Source: Acanthosepion pharaonis
Lineage: Eukaryota > Mollusca > Cephalopoda > Sepiida > Sepiidae
Assembly: GCA_903632075.3 (NCBI GenBank)
Contig: CAHIKZ030000058.1
Span: 6,923,501-6,987,500 of the forward strand
Direction of reading: 5' to 3'
Length of the DNA stretch: 64,000 nucleotides
The position numbers and the translations under genes were made by a program. A model generated the notes under the pieces. It saw nothing but the letters and a program-made list of their open reading frames with translations, did not search any database and was not told where the DNA came from. Positions 21,517 to 32,995 of the stretch are shown here, in pieces (the first letter of the stretch is position 1; each line of letters opens with the position of its first letter).

Positions 21517-21677
21517 CACCGATGAAGTAAGAAACGTTTTTCTTTGGTCGTTCCAACTCGATGTAAGTCTGACTTGGGCTCGACCATTATAACTACCGAT
21601 GAAATAAGTACTAGCTATACTTTGGTCGTTCTAACTCAGTGAAAGGATGATTGAAGCTCAACCATTATACACATTCC
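21517..21677. repeat. tandem duplication, about 80-bp unit
   Basis: Two units each hold a CCGATGAA(G/A)TAAG-like start, TTTGGTCGTTC(C/T)AACTC and a CTC(G/A)ACCATTATA end. A third, weaker unit may precede. Confidence 0.7.
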
Positions 21678-21929
21678 TATTCTAACTTCTGAACCAGAAA
21701 AAGAAAACAGACATACCTAACACACATTAAGAACTTTGTTTCCCTAAAGTTCATATAAAAGGGAATAAATGGTCCATAGAAGAAACATTTTTGTATGTCT
21801 CTTCTTTAAGCGTTTGACCCCCCGGGTTGCTGAACAATTTTACCATTCTGCCTGAGCTCCTGGGTCAAAATTCGCAAATAATTGGTATGCAATGTTTCAC
21901 GGTAGATATACAAATAGTTACAAATGTTT

Positions 21930-22022
21930 ACCCACCGTTTAATCTGTGGCTGGGTACTAAGTCATTTTTTCTACCACTGTTCAACTGGTGGCTGGGCATT
22001 ACGTCATTTTTCTCTACTACCG
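21930..22022. repeat. tandem duplication, about 43-bp unit
   Basis: Two adjacent units share GTGGCTGGG...TCATTTTT. They lie in a 76-codon frame, 21827-22057, that is not otherwise supported. Confidence 0.65.
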
Positions 22023-22154
22023 GTGAAGCAGCGGTCAGGGCTCAAAGGGTTAATTGATTATATCTCAACACCCACCTAAAATGTACCAACACGCAATCTT
22101 TATATTTCAGTAGTGATAAGAAAAAACAAACAAGCAAACCGAGAGATGGACAAT

Positions 22155-22290
22155 GGAACAAGAATATTCTACCTCCGTTGATTAAATAAAGTGTTCAATT
22201 CGAAATTCCATGAACGTTAGTCAGATCAACACTTGAAGAATTGCAAAATGTTGTGGTAACAATAAAGATGAGCACTGCAAATAATGTAAA
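22155..22290 (+). repeat. repeat C, diverged body
   Basis: GAACAAGAATATTCTACC, AATAAAGTGTTCAATTCGA, CTTGAAGAATTGCAAAATGT and AAAGATGAGCAC...AATAATGTAAATA follow the repeat C body order. The hairpin of the hammerhead-like core is destroyed. Confidence 0.7.
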
Positions 22291-22485
22291 TAAAATTAAG
22301 CCATTGTTAAACTCTTTATGACGACTAGCAGCGAACATTTTGAATTTTTGTCACCATTTCCAAATCCTTTAAACGGACTTTGGGAAAATAATCTATTCGA
22401 TAAGCTAATCATTAATATTTCAGGTTATTTCAAGAACATTATTGCTTTTTCTAAATTCATATAACCTTACCTGTTTTTATCTGTC

Positions 22486-22870
22486 TATATTTCTGAGATG
22501 AGGTATTATGTACAATATTTACATTATTCGGACTATTTTTCTCATCTTTGTCGCCATATTTATTACAACGTTTCGACCGTTGTACGCTCCGGCATTCTTC
22601 AGGTGGTTGGAATGTCGAACTGAACCCTTTATTTCGCTCACTGTTCTAGTTCTACGTGCCATGTTTAATGAATGTCAGTTATCAGTTATCTCCTGTTAAT
22701 ATCCCTCTGAAAGTTCTCCACTGCCTTAACCGGGTATTGAACTCACACTCTTTGGGTCCTGTCACTGGATCTAACTAACGCCTTTATCCACTGTGCCATG
22801 TGTCCTTGAAACGTTGTAATAAATATGGTGACAAAGATGAGGACAATAGTCCGAATAATGTAAATAATGT
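22486..22870 (-). repeat. repeat C full copy with short inverted end
   Basis: A complete minus-strand element (tail CTATATTTCTGAGATGAGG at 22489, core complement at about 22565-22605, tRNA head complement up to 22806) is followed directly by a plus-strand body fragment 22807-22870 starting GAAACGTTGTAATAAATATG. The outer ends are therefore inverted repeats of about 60 bp. Confidence 0.9.
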
Positions 22871-23369
22871 AATTACCTGTCTTATTGGCCCCAGAAGCCC
22901 ATCCAACTTTAGAAGGTTCAAGTTAGTCATTTGGATCGTACTGTAATAACTTTGGAAACATGTACTCGCAGGTGCATTTTAGAATAACTTAAATATCAAA
23001 CTATTTTTAGCAGATTTTGAATATTACTCATGGGATGATATGCTTCAACATAAATTTTGTTTTATAGCTGATAACCCTCACTTTATTTGGACTCTCATTC
23101 TGGGGCAAAAGGGGGTCAAATACAGAATGTTTCACATCGTCAAAGTCGAACTAGATACAAAGTTTTCTTATTTAAAGTTGCCTGACTAATGTACGAATAA
23201 TATACAGTAGGATATGAGTATGAAAGCTACCACAAATGCTTATTGATCAGAGAATATGTTAATGCATATAGCGCACATACTTAGTGGACAACGTGATTCA
23301 CAATCTGTACATATTTGATTGCGTATTTTTTTTTTAATTATAACGTTTTTTTTTAATCAATTCAACTCG
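22871..23369. other. no gene seen
   Basis: AT-rich, anonymous. Confidence 0.5.
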
Positions 23370-23680
23370 AACAAGTGGATAATGTTTAGAATTTTATTTA
23401 TTTATTTTTTTTAAAGCAGTACCACTTGAACAAATCCTTGCAAGAGTTATCATTTTGCATCATCAGGAGACAAAAACAATTTAATAATGTAATGATTTTT
23501 TTTAATATAGCGGTGAATGCTGGGCAATTTTCAGGACGTACGGAAACGCAATATAGTTCTACATAAGGATGCTGAGAATACCATTCAGCAACAAAAATAT
23601 TTCAAGTAAAACGAGAAAGAAAAGGACTTTTGTATGTAAAATCAAAAAGAGACAGTTGAAATTTCTGGGCTACTGGGGGT
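23370..23680 (+). repeat. left inverted arm containing a LINE-X fragment
   Basis: The arm is closely similar to the reverse complement of 25725-26050. It contains GCAGTACCACTTGAACAAA, AGAGTTATCATTTTGCATCA, then a LINE-X segment (GAATGCTGGGCAATTTTC ... AAAAAGAGACAGTTGAAATT). The satellite starts immediately after it. Confidence 0.88.
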
Positions 23681-23689
23681 GAAAGAGAA

Positions 23690-24990
23690 TGAAAACACTT
23701 TAGAAGGAACTGTAAAACGATTATAAATAAAAAAAGCAAGGGATGAACCTTTTTTCCTGTTCAAAAGACCGGGATGGGGTGAACCGAACGATAAGCGAAC
23801 CTATCTACTCCTACTAAAATAAATAGGTAAGCAATAAGTAAAATTTCAGAGTTCACGCGGAGACGTTGGAAGTATATTGAAGTAGATATTAGAAGGAACC
23901 GGAAACCCAATCCTAAACAGGAAAAAGCGACACACCTCCACCCCTGTTCAAAAAATTGTGGATGAATGTGGGCCGAAAAATAGGCGAAAGTATTTATTAT
24001 TTCAGATTTAATGCGGAGACTTTAGAAGTATAAATTTGATTTGAAATTTACAAGTAAATTGAAACCCAACATTAAATAGGAAACAAGGGATACACCCTAA
24101 TCCTGTTCAAGACACCGGGGAGAAGTGTGAATCGGAAGATAGGCAAAGCTATCTACTCCTATTCAGGAAAAATAAATAAATTAATAATAATAATAATAAA
24201 AATAAGCACTTCATAGTTTAGTCGAAGACGTTAGAAGTATAGTATGGAAGGAGACTTTATAAGGAACAGGAAACATGATCCTAAACAGGAAACAAGGGAT
24301 ATACCTCTACTTCTATTCAAAAGACCGGGGAGAAGTGTGGACCGAACGGTTGGTGAACCTATTTACTCCTATCGAGGAAAAAAGTAGTAAATACAATTTC
24401 AGAGTTTAGACGGAGATGTTAGAAGTATAATTTTGAAGTAGACTTTAGAAGGAAATGGAAACCCACTCCTAAAAAGGAAACAATGGTCATACCTCTACTC
24501 CTGTTCAAAAAACTGGGCAAAGCTATCTACTCCTATTGAAGAAAAAATTTAAATACATAGTAAATAAAAGTTTAGAATTTTAAGCGGGGAGTTTAGAATT
24601 ATAGAGCTGGAATAGTCTTTAGAAGGGATCGGAAACAGGAAATAAGGGCAGACCTCTACTCCTGTTCAAAAGACGGAGAAGGAGTATGAATCGGAAGATA
24701 GGCGAACCTATCTACTCCTATTAAGAAAATAAATAGTAAATAAAATTTCAGTGTTTAGGCGAAGACGTTAGAAGTATAGAGTTGAAATAGACTTTAGAAG
24801 GAACCGGAAACCCACTACTAAACAGGAAACAAGGTTTATACTTCTACACCTGTTCAAAAGACTGGTGAGGTGTGTAGATTTGTCAATAAGCCAGCTTATC
24901 TACTAATAAGATAAAAAACAAAACAAAAAAAAATAGTAAATAATTTCAGAATTCAGGCGGAGACTTTAGATATTTCGAGTTGAAGTAGAT
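23690..24990 (+). repeat. satellite, seven units of about 182 bp
   Basis: Successive units share ACTTTAGAAGGAACCGGAAA, a CTAAACAGGAAACAAGGG block, CTCTACTCCTGTTCAAAAGA, a GATAGGCGAACCTATCTACT block and TAAATTTCAGAGTTTAGGCG-like ends. The CCTGTTC anchor falls at about 23756, 23943, 24102, 24312, 24500, 24661 and 24849, a spacing of 159-210. A single dispersed unit sits at 9408-9510. No ORF. Confidence 0.92.
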
Positions 24991-25258
24991 TTTATGTTTC
25001 CGAATATCGAGGATATGTCCTTTGATCACATTAGTCATGATCCTCTTTGAGTAAGCCATATTGATGAATATATTTCCGGAATTTAGGACAGGAAAAAAAA
25101 AAACCAAAATAAAAAAAAACCAAAAAAACCGAGGAAAGATAACGGTTAGGAAATTTGCATTAGCTAATTTTTCAAGGTAGGCATACGGAATAACTCATTA
25201 TTATGTAAGATAAATGCGTTTTTTTTAATTAGTGATGTATTTATGTATAATTCGACGC
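24991..25258. other. AT-rich spacer
   Basis: A/C-rich run at 25083-25130; nothing else recognised. Confidence 0.5.
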
Positions 25259-25310
25259 ACCTCGAGGCGGTGTTATGGTTAGCAAGCTTGTTTCTCTAAC
25301 AATTATCTCT
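25259..25310 (+). repeat. SINE-1, 5' fragment
   Basis: CACCTCGAGGCGGTGTTATG then GTTAGCAAGCTTGTTTCTC is the SINE-1 5' end with box A. The copy stops before box B. Confidence 0.8.
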
Positions 25311-25659
25311 TTCATGAAATCTGGGAAGTTTGAAAATTCAAATGTCAGCAATCCAGGACGTGTGTTTTAAGTGTCGTATTAGAGTTGAATCTCTCCTTTG
25401 ATTGACCTCTATTGATGAATAGTTTGAATAATATATAGAAAAATCTTCATCTCAGAACTTCACAACAAGCGACTATTTGATTTTGCCAGAGCGCATATGT
25501 ACTCGGATTAAAAAAATACAGTATCAAAAACTTGATATTTACATCTTCATCAATGTATCGTGTTCCTTCAAGATATGGCTCCCCACAACTGTAATGTTAG
25601 TCTTCTTACTATCATTCCCAGTCCCTGTTCTGGCATTTATTTACAAAAGCTTTGTTAGG

Positions 25660-26050
25660 TAGGCCACTCACTGCTTTCCCCTCCTTCCTTCAATATGTCC
25701 TGTGAGTGACAAATTCTTCAAGCCTTCTTTCCTCATTATGTGCCCCAGACATTTCAACTGTTGCTTTCTGATTTTACATACAAGAATCCTTTTCTTTCTC
25801 GTTTTACATGAAATATTTTTGTTGCTGAATGTTCCATTCATTGGCATTCTCAGCATCCTTATGTAGAACTATATTGTTTTTGCCATACGTCCATGGAAAT
25901 TGCCTAGCATTTTCCGCTATATTGAAAGAATTTATTACCACATTATAAAATTTGTTTTTGTCCACTGATGATGCAAAATGATAACTCTTGCAAGAAAGTG
26001 TTCAAGTGGTACTGCTTTTTTAAAAAAAATAAAATGCTAAATTTTTAATG
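25660..26050 (-). repeat. right inverted arm containing LINE-X
   Basis: This is the minus-orientation partner of 23370-23680. The open frame 25668-25856 reads LVCKIRKQQLKCLGHIMRKE and GLKNLSLTGHIEG, the LINE-X C-terminal block, and extends further into the LINE than the left arm does. Both arms share the same flanking non-LINE sequence (GCAGTACCACTTGAACA...CATTTTGCATCATCAG), so the LINE fragment was present before the duplication. Confidence 0.88.
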
Positions 26051-28244
26051 CACCCATAAAGGCTGTTGATAAAGAAAGTATATTTTGATGAAAACTTCCA
26101 AGAAATCAGCATTTCTTTCTCCTTATTTTTTTAAAAAAATGAATCTTCAATTTTCCATTTGTTCATTTCAACAGTTGCTACATTGAAAATCTGTTATCAA
26201 ATTCTTACTGTAAAGAATTAAAATTATACAAAGAGGATAAAATCCGAAGGTCGAATAAGCCAAGAGCAACTTTTATTGAAATTTGACTTCGAGTTGTTAA
26301 TGATCCTAAAATTCACTATTGAAGAAAAGGAAACCACTGGAACAATGGTATCTTCTGACAATGAAATAGCAAATTGAAAGATTTTAAAAAATGGAACAAA
26401 ACAAAGCAAAAGCAGATGGAACAGAGTATGTCCAAAAAATCCGAAGAACTGATGTACAAGATTTTCATCATATGTTTTTAACATAGCAGGGTTATTATGA
26501 AAAAGAAATGTTTCGGCCAATGTTTAGTCAGCTTTTTTATTTGAACGAACTGCATTCCTATATTCAACAAGACGGATTTATTTCATAACGTTGAAAGCAA
26601 TTATAATTTTTGGAGCCTTTTTTTCTTTCAAAGTGATATGTCCCGAAAAGGGATATATTTGATCGAAGTATCTAAGTGGGTTTGGCTACTGTAACCAAGT
26701 AGTACACGGTAGCAGTAATCGACTGGTACTTGTCGTAGTCGCAGGTAATAGGTTTAGACCAATAGAATAGCCAATGGCGTAGTCCAATGGGCGTCGTCAT
26801 AGACTTAAACTTTGTCGTACCTATACGTCCGTCTGTATTTATGACGGACACCAGCCAATCATATTCCAGTGAGGGGCAACACAGGTGTATGCATATTCCA
26901 TTATATCACAAAGCTTTTTCGGTGAAAGATAATACAGAAAAGTATATATTCATTTTGATGAAGGGCCGTCATTAAAAGCTGAGATATTTATATAAAAACA
27001 AAGCCTTTTACTTCAAACAAAAAATTTTTAAAAAATTAAAAAAAATATTAACATAAATAATGAAATATAAAAACACCAAAATCGAAAATAGTAAATCCGA
27101 AAATACATTTCTCAGGGTGAAGTCAGTACATTGACAAGAATCTTATCGAACGTTTTTCAGTCATTTTGCGTCGTGAAATAAAGAAACTATCCAGAAAACT
27201 TACAAAAGAAAATTGTTTTGTGTTTGAAATGTATGTTGGTTGGATATCGCTCAAAAGATGCCAGCAGATCCTAGAAGTTCAATATTTGACAGTGAGGAAA
27301 ATTTAACAAAAGAAAATTTATTTTATGCTTTGAATGAGACAGGTTTGAAAATCCTGCAAAAAAATAAAATAAATTTGATGGTAAAAATTTAAAAACTTTT
27401 AAATCTGCCAAATTTTAATTCGCACATTATTCTGAAAAAAAAAAAATTAAATCTTTTATAAAAGCTCTTGTTTGAAAACAATGGAGTCGATTTATTCCTT
27501 TTGCATATGATTCATTTCATTGGACCACCGTCTCGTTCTTTATAATGCTTATCGTCTCAATTCTAAATTATTCTTCGAAGTATCAACATGAATAAATTTA
27601 TCAAATATTTCAATATTACTAACGTTTTTGTTTATGCCTTTCTTTAGCTAGAAGGTTTTCATTAAAGAAAATTAGTTTTCGTCGCCATCTTTTCATCTCC
27701 TGTGTTAATAGCGGGCTTCTTCTTACGGAATATAATATACACAATGGGTGTAACCATGAACGCATTCTATTTTTGCTCATCAGTTCTAAGTATTAAGAAA
27801 AATAGAACTGTAATATGAACGGATTTCAACTTAAATATCTTATCGTAAACAACTATTTTCCTTCAATGAGTCACCTTTTCTATTAGATAGCATCAAAATA
27901 TTAAAAAAAAGAAAAAGAAAACATAATGCAAAAGATGTCGATTGTTTTCTGTGACAATTTCATAGGACACGTGACTAGGTTAAAACAGCATGAATACTCC
28001 AAGGAATTACCGGGGAAAGATCAAAGCCGGAATTTACTTATTATTTGCCGATGTTCAAAAGAGCAGACACAAAGAGGAATGAAAATCAATTGGAATCCGA
28101 AATTTCCAGTCATATGGGACCGAAGAGAAGTATTGACTCGGTTGTGACGAAAAGATAAGAAAAAAAACGGATATATATATATACATATATTATCTTATTG
28201 CTGTCTTTATTCGAGTTTTTCCCTTGTTTTCATATGGAGGAGAA
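26051..28244. other. no gene seen
   Basis: About 2.2 kb of AT-rich sequence. Frames 26224-26520 minus (98 codons), 26787-26975 plus and 27926-28147 plus (73 codons) are anonymous. No SINE or LINE is recognised. Confidence 0.5.
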
Positions 28245-28560
28245 GGAGAAGGGTTCCCTACGTAACTTAACTAACGAGGAGGGACCCTATTTATACAGAG
28301 TGCTTGAGCAAGATAGCCTGACGTAGGCCAAACCTCTTCAGGTTGTTTGAATTCAGAGTTTTTCTACTCCTACACCGGTTGCCAACCAACGCTATAGAAC
28401 CCAGTCTGTCTTGCTATTTTACCCATAGCTGCTGGGAGAAGAAGTGGATTACCACCAATGTTAATGCACGTAAATGAATGATCCGGCTGAAATTCGAACT
28501 CGGGTCTCCAATTCCTCAAGCTGATCCGTTATCCATTACTCTACAGTGACTCCTGTCAGA
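28245..28560 (-). repeat. SINE-2 copy
   Basis: On the minus strand: a box-A-like GTAGAGTAATGGATAACGG, box-B GAGTTCGAATTTCAG, CATTCATTTACGTGCATTAA, then CTATAGCGTTGGTTGGCAAC and a 3' extension (CCTGAAGAGGTTTGGCCTAC) also present at 35690-35965. These two form a subfamily. Confidence 0.87.
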
Positions 28561-28601
28561 ATATCGCGTTAGCGTGAAACTCGGTTTACGACTAGGCCAT
28601 C

Positions 28602-28732
<131 letters not shown>

Positions 28733-28734
28733 AA

Positions 28735-28880
28735 AATTAATTGGCAATCCACATGGATAATTCCAAAGAGGATATAGATCCAGGGAGTGTTCAATGTAAG
28801 AACAGAGTAAATGATAATTAAAGGGGCGGTGACTTCAGAAAACCATGGTAATATTTTATTTCCTTGAAATCGAGATGAGG
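28735..28880 (+). repeat. half copy of palindromic MITE
   Basis: The segment matches the reverse complement of 36200-36360: GGCAATCCACATGGATA, AGGATATAGATCCAGGGAG, then TTCAGAAAACCATGGTAATA. The second half of the palindrome is missing. Confidence 0.82.
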
Positions 28881-28893
28881 ATTAATATGTATA

Positions 28894-28898
<5 letters not shown>

Positions 28899-28936
<38 letters not shown>
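28899..28936. repeat. (TA)n microsatellite
   Basis: About 19 TA units. Confidence 0.97.
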
Positions 28937-28942
<6 letters not shown>

Positions 28943-28960
28943 AAAACAGACCGCTTTAAG

Positions 28961-29036
28961 GTTTCATTATAACAATTTATTTCACCAGAGCCCTTTTAAA
29001 GGACTCTGGATCATCAGCACTTCCAAAAATGAAACG
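28961..29036 (-). ncRNA. hammerhead-like motif with long stem II
   Basis: Minus strand: CTGATGA (29017-29011), then a hairpin CCAGAG...CTCTGG that extends inward through a U-G pair and CCUU/AAGG to about 11 bp, then GAAA (28983-28980) and ATAA/TTAT, which could be stem III with A at the cleavage position. The pair next to the core is U-U. A GTTTCAT/ATGAAAC match could be stem I, but 11 extra bases separate it from the core. All elements are present but geometry is not canonical. Confidence 0.4.
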
Positions 29037-29039
29037 AAA

Positions 29040-29415
29040 AATGAAGTGAAAATTGATGGGTAGTGTAAGTTTTTGTAATTTAACAGAGAGTGTAATAGGG
29101 GAGTTAGAGAGACATGGTGGAGTTTAGGGAGGGTTTACTTTAATATCTCTCCCAATCATACTTAGTATTGGGGGAGGAGGAGAAACCAGACCTTGACCTA
29201 TTTAAACGGTTAGCTTAACAGAAGTGATATATTGAAATGGGAGGGGAGAAGAGAGAAAAGAAAAAAGGAAAAAGAAAGAAGAGGGAGAGGGAAGTAAAGA
29301 GAAAGAGGCTGTAAATAGGTTTTACATATTTAGGAGATGGTTGGTAAGTTTTAGCATTTTATGTAAAAAATAGATTTTAATGTTTGATAGTAATTTAGAT
29401 GTCAAACAAATAAAT

Positions 29416-29447
<32 letters not shown>

Positions 29448-30049
29448 GTGTTTCTGTGTTTTGGGACTTGTTTAGTGTATCATTGATCATGTATTGATCT
29501 GACCTGACTCTTATGAAGAGAGAGCTTCGTGTACTAAAATAAAGCTGGCAGAAATCGATCTCGAACGGTCGGCGCAGGGGATGTGTATTACTTAAGCAGG
29601 TAATTGAGATTTGCCTTATTATTCTTCCTGTGGCTCAATTGCACGCATCGCTTATTTAATACTCATTAAATGTTATGATCTGTCCTAAGTAGTTGTATTC
29701 CTGGATCTCTTCCTGGACCGCATCCTTATGATCGTTTTCTGGACATTATGAACGAAAACTGGCTGTCTAGAATAGAACAGAAACCCCAAAATTTAATGAG
29801 ATAAAGATTGAATGGTGAGTATGAAAGCTGAAGGCCAAATGAATCTACTTTCCATTTCTACTGTAAATATTACTTGGGCACCGCTTTCTGGTGAAAGAAT
29901 TTTTTTTTTAGTTTTGTACAAGAATTTTACGAAGATAATCCAAATATGTAACTAACACTTGTAGGAATAATATCATTAATTTCTAAAGGGGTAATTTTTT
30001 TTTTATTTTTAATCCGATATTTTATTACTTCAGACGTAATTATTAGTAG
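29040..30049. other. no gene; purine-rich tract
   Basis: Bases 29235-29310 are almost all A/G. An (AC)n-(TA)n run lies at 29414-29448. The rest is unassigned. Confidence 0.5.
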
Positions 30050-30200
30050 AAACTCATATTTGAAACTGACGCCCATTTTTATGTTAGAAACAGTATGTAT
30101 TAAGTATTCGAGAAATCTTAATAGAGAAAATGTACTCTCTAGCAGGGATCGAACTTGCACTCCCTCCTTGTAGGAAGAAACCATTGTTTGACTTGGCATC
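30050..30200 (-). repeat. SINE-D copy (tRNA-like box B)
   Basis: The minus strand holds CAAGTTCGATCCCTGCTAG, a near-consensus box B, then a body ending GGGCGTCAGTTTCAAATATG. A second copy in opposite orientation lies at 30385-30545. Confidence 0.6.
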
Positions 30201-30384
30201 TTTTATCGCTCATCTATAAAGAATATAAAAGTTCAGAAAGGTTCTCATTTAGAAAGTCGATATCTGCTCATTTTAAACGAAACGTAAACCAAGCAATTTC
30301 TAAAGAATTAATGGATTTATTCCTAATTCGACATTTTCATTACATTTAAATAGAAAATAGTGCCTTGTAGAACTGTGACACTCT

Positions 30385-30545
30385 CTGGAGCTGATTGGTG
30401 AAGCACTCCAGATCAAACATTGTGTCCTATAAAGGGTGGTGTAGATTTGATTCCCGTATGAGAGCACAGCTTCTTTATGAAGATTTTTCTAATAGACGTA
30501 AAGCACACTGATTACCAGAAAGGGGCATCTATTTCAAATACGAAT
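30385..30545 (+). repeat. SINE-D copy
   Basis: AGATTTGATTCCCGTATGAG aligns with the box B of the other copy, and GGGGCATCTATTTCAAATAC aligns with its end. Divergence is high. Confidence 0.58.
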
Positions 30546-30549
30546 ATCG

Positions 30550-31540
30550 ACTATAATAATGTTTGAAGTAATAAAAATATTATTAATATTTATTTGATAG
30601 CTATTTACTCTTTCTATTCACGAACAAATCTTTGTACGTAGAATAAATCATTTGTAAATATACAACGAGACAGCCTATTAGTTTTTTTTGTGACCGGACA
30701 ACAAAACCCCAGGTTGCATCTTTATTCTCCTTCACGCCTGTCTGCCCAAAAGCTGGATAACGTCCGCCGCATGATCACAAGGTAACGAAAGGTGTAAATG
30801 TACGCCACGGTAAGAAATTCGAATGCCTTTTCCAATATATTTCCTTGTTTGTTTCAGAGATTCTCTTGAACCGTTTGGATATGTTGATAGGTAAAACTAG
30901 GTAGTAAACTTCTGCCACTTATGTCATCTCAGACTAACTTTTCCCCACAACCAGAGAGAACTTTGGTTTTCTCTTACTTTTCTGCCGTTCTCTGCATTAA
31001 GGCGAATAGCTAGCAACTCTCTCTTGACCTACAGAGTGCAGCCTGGCTCCGTTTCAATAAACTTACAACTAGATATCTTCAATATCCGGTTTGTTATCAC
31101 TTGTTCCCAAAAATATTCATCGATGTACCTATTATTTTATTCTGTTTAGATCAAGTGGGTGGCTACATTTGAAAAACCGTTTATCGCTGATCATAAAGCA
31201 TGAAATACTTATGGCTGAGGTAAAATCACACACGATCCTTTTGTATGGAAATGTTCTAATCATAGTGTCACACAATTTCCATAGCGTGGTAATAAAAAAG
31301 CGTTTATTTAGACAACAGTTATTTGTTTTTCAATATAATTTCCTTCCATACTAATTTCCTTAATTTACTTTGAATATTAAGTATATAGATTGAACATTAT
31401 GCACTGAAATTGTCAGATCAATATTAAACTAATAACTACGTGTCTAGCATTGTACATTCGTCCACAGCCATGAAATGTTATTCAAGTAGAATCTCTTCTA
31501 ATTAGCTAATCTTACAGTATAAACTATAAAATTACATAAG
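30550..31540. other. no gene seen
   Basis: Unassigned; an 87-codon frame at 31091-31354 plus is anonymous. Confidence 0.5.
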
Positions 31541-31544
31541 ACAC

Positions 31545-32040
31545 AATGTACGGTTGTCAGCAAGAGTAAAAGCCCAAGATACAAACTACGAATTGGAGAT
31601 TATCAAAATCAAACACGTGACGAAGTTTAAATATCCGAGGATGAAAAATACGACACTGATATCTAAAGATGCATTGCAATAGCAAAATATGCCTTCCAAA
31701 AGCTAAATCAAACACTAAGAAACAGAGTGCTGAACTGCTAAGTAGTATCAACCATGCTGTATGGCAGTGAATGCTGGGCAATCTTCTCTGAGAATGAAAG
31801 AAAACTGGAGACAACAGAGATGTTGAGAATTCAATGGACGAAGCATGCAAGCAACGAAGAAGACTTAAATAAAATAGAAGCAGCGTTTGACATTCACAGG
31901 ACATATCGAAAATAAACGCGGGGTGGGGACATCGGGTTACCTGCCTGATGAGATTGTGTGAGTGAATGGTCTCTGACAGAAGGTGGTAGAGATGGTATAA
32001 ATAAAAACGTTATTAACTGCTACAAGGGATCGCAAGTTGT
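31545..32040 (+). pseudogene. LINE-X copy
   Basis: ACAATGTACGGTTGTCAGCA, AGGATGAAAAATACGACACT, TATGGCAGTGAATGCTGGGC and GAATTCAATGGACGAAGC follow the LINE-X order. The RQLKFLGHIM segment is deleted. Multiple stops and frameshifts. Confidence 0.88.
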
Positions 32041-32104
32041 TGGTTGATTCTTTTTCTACGGCTTATTAGCTCTTTTGCAGGTTATTTAAAGAAAATAGTT
32101 TTAG

Positions 32105-32310
32105 ATATTTTTTTAATCGGCATCACCCGAAGCAAGACAGTACAGCCACTAACAAGCAAGGGGTTACAGGATGTGGAGGGATTAGGAATGGAAACATGAG
32201 TAGAAAGGGAAAAGAGTAATCAGGAGGAAAGTAGATAGCGATTGACATTGCTTTTAAACATTTTCAGATTAAAGTTGGCTGGAAAGTATTAGGCCAGATG
32301 GAAGTTCCAC
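32105..32310 (+). repeat. repeat E copy
   Basis: Shares GCAAGACAG...CAAGCAAGGGGTTACAGG and TAGATAGCGATTGACATTG with 12365-12560. Confidence 0.65.
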
Positions 32311-32337
32311 AGACGAGAGGTGGGAGAAAAGAAACTG

Positions 32338-32625
32338 CTAGCATATAAATGCAAATGTAAAGGGACGGGATCTAGACGCCCGTCTGGTATTGCGCTTAAA
32401 TTTATACAGTCTAGATACCATAGTCAACAGCTTATCCGAATAATTACTATGAAAGTATTTATAAAAAAGGCACAGAGAGGCTACATTACAGCAGTGGGCA
32501 ATTGACAAAAGCCAAGCCACCAGATCAGGATCAATAATATTGTTGATTCTTCTTTGGATCGTATCAAGAAGCTCCAGGTAAACAGCAGGGGCTCCGGTCT
32601 CTATATGGCAGCAATATTTTAAGCA
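32338..32625 (-). pseudogene. LINE-B reverse transcriptase C-terminus
   Basis: The minus strand reads LELLDTIQRRINNIID, then NVASLCLFYKYFHSNYSDK and VSRLYKFKRNTRRASRS. This is the C-terminal tail of jockey/CR1-like LINE polymerases. The same protein appears at 48035-48132 with 50396-50840 and at 56988-57906. Confidence 0.85.
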
Positions 32626-32756
32626 GGGGCGAATGGTAGACTTATAGATATGTAAGATAGATTCTGGAGAGAAAAATTATCTTGCATAACACAATGAACC
32701 ACCTTTCTTAGTAGCTAACCTTGTAAGAATCTTTGATGACAGTGATACAAGTCTTA

Positions 32757-32920
32757 CTAATTAATCCATAGCTGAGGGGAAGAAGAGAAGGGATGGGTTC
32801 ATACCTTTCCAAAAGGTATTTGCTCTTGAATATTGAAGTGAATATAAAGAACCCAACGGGAATTTGAACTCTCCAATTAACAATTCCAGGTTGTTATCTA
32901 TTACACAATTCCCAAGCGAT
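32757..32920 (-). repeat. SINE-2 partial copy
   Basis: AATTAATCCATAGCTGAGGG, ATACCTTTCCAAAAGGTATT and a diverged box-B complement (GGGAATTTGAACTCTCC). Confidence 0.78.
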
Positions 32921-32929
32921 CACCTATCG

Positions 32930-32995
32930 GATGGGTAGGAAGTTATGGAGAGTCATGATCGCCTACGTCCTGAAGGAACACGGTATATAGGAATA
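32930..32995 (+). pseudogene. LINE-X, last 60 bp
   Basis: GAAGTTATGGAGAGTCATGA then TCGCCTACGTCCTGAAGG and ACACGGTATATAGG are the family 3' end. Confidence 0.85.

Noticed and set aside
25969..26015. Hammerhead core CTGATGA with hairpin TGCAA/TTGCA and AGAAAG in the right arm
   Set aside because: Has an extra A before GAAA and no stem I, and in the left arm copy the GAAA box is not preserved; probably chance.
32338..32505. Plus-strand 61-codon frame at 32320-32505
   Set aside because: Shadow of the minus-strand LINE-B sequence.
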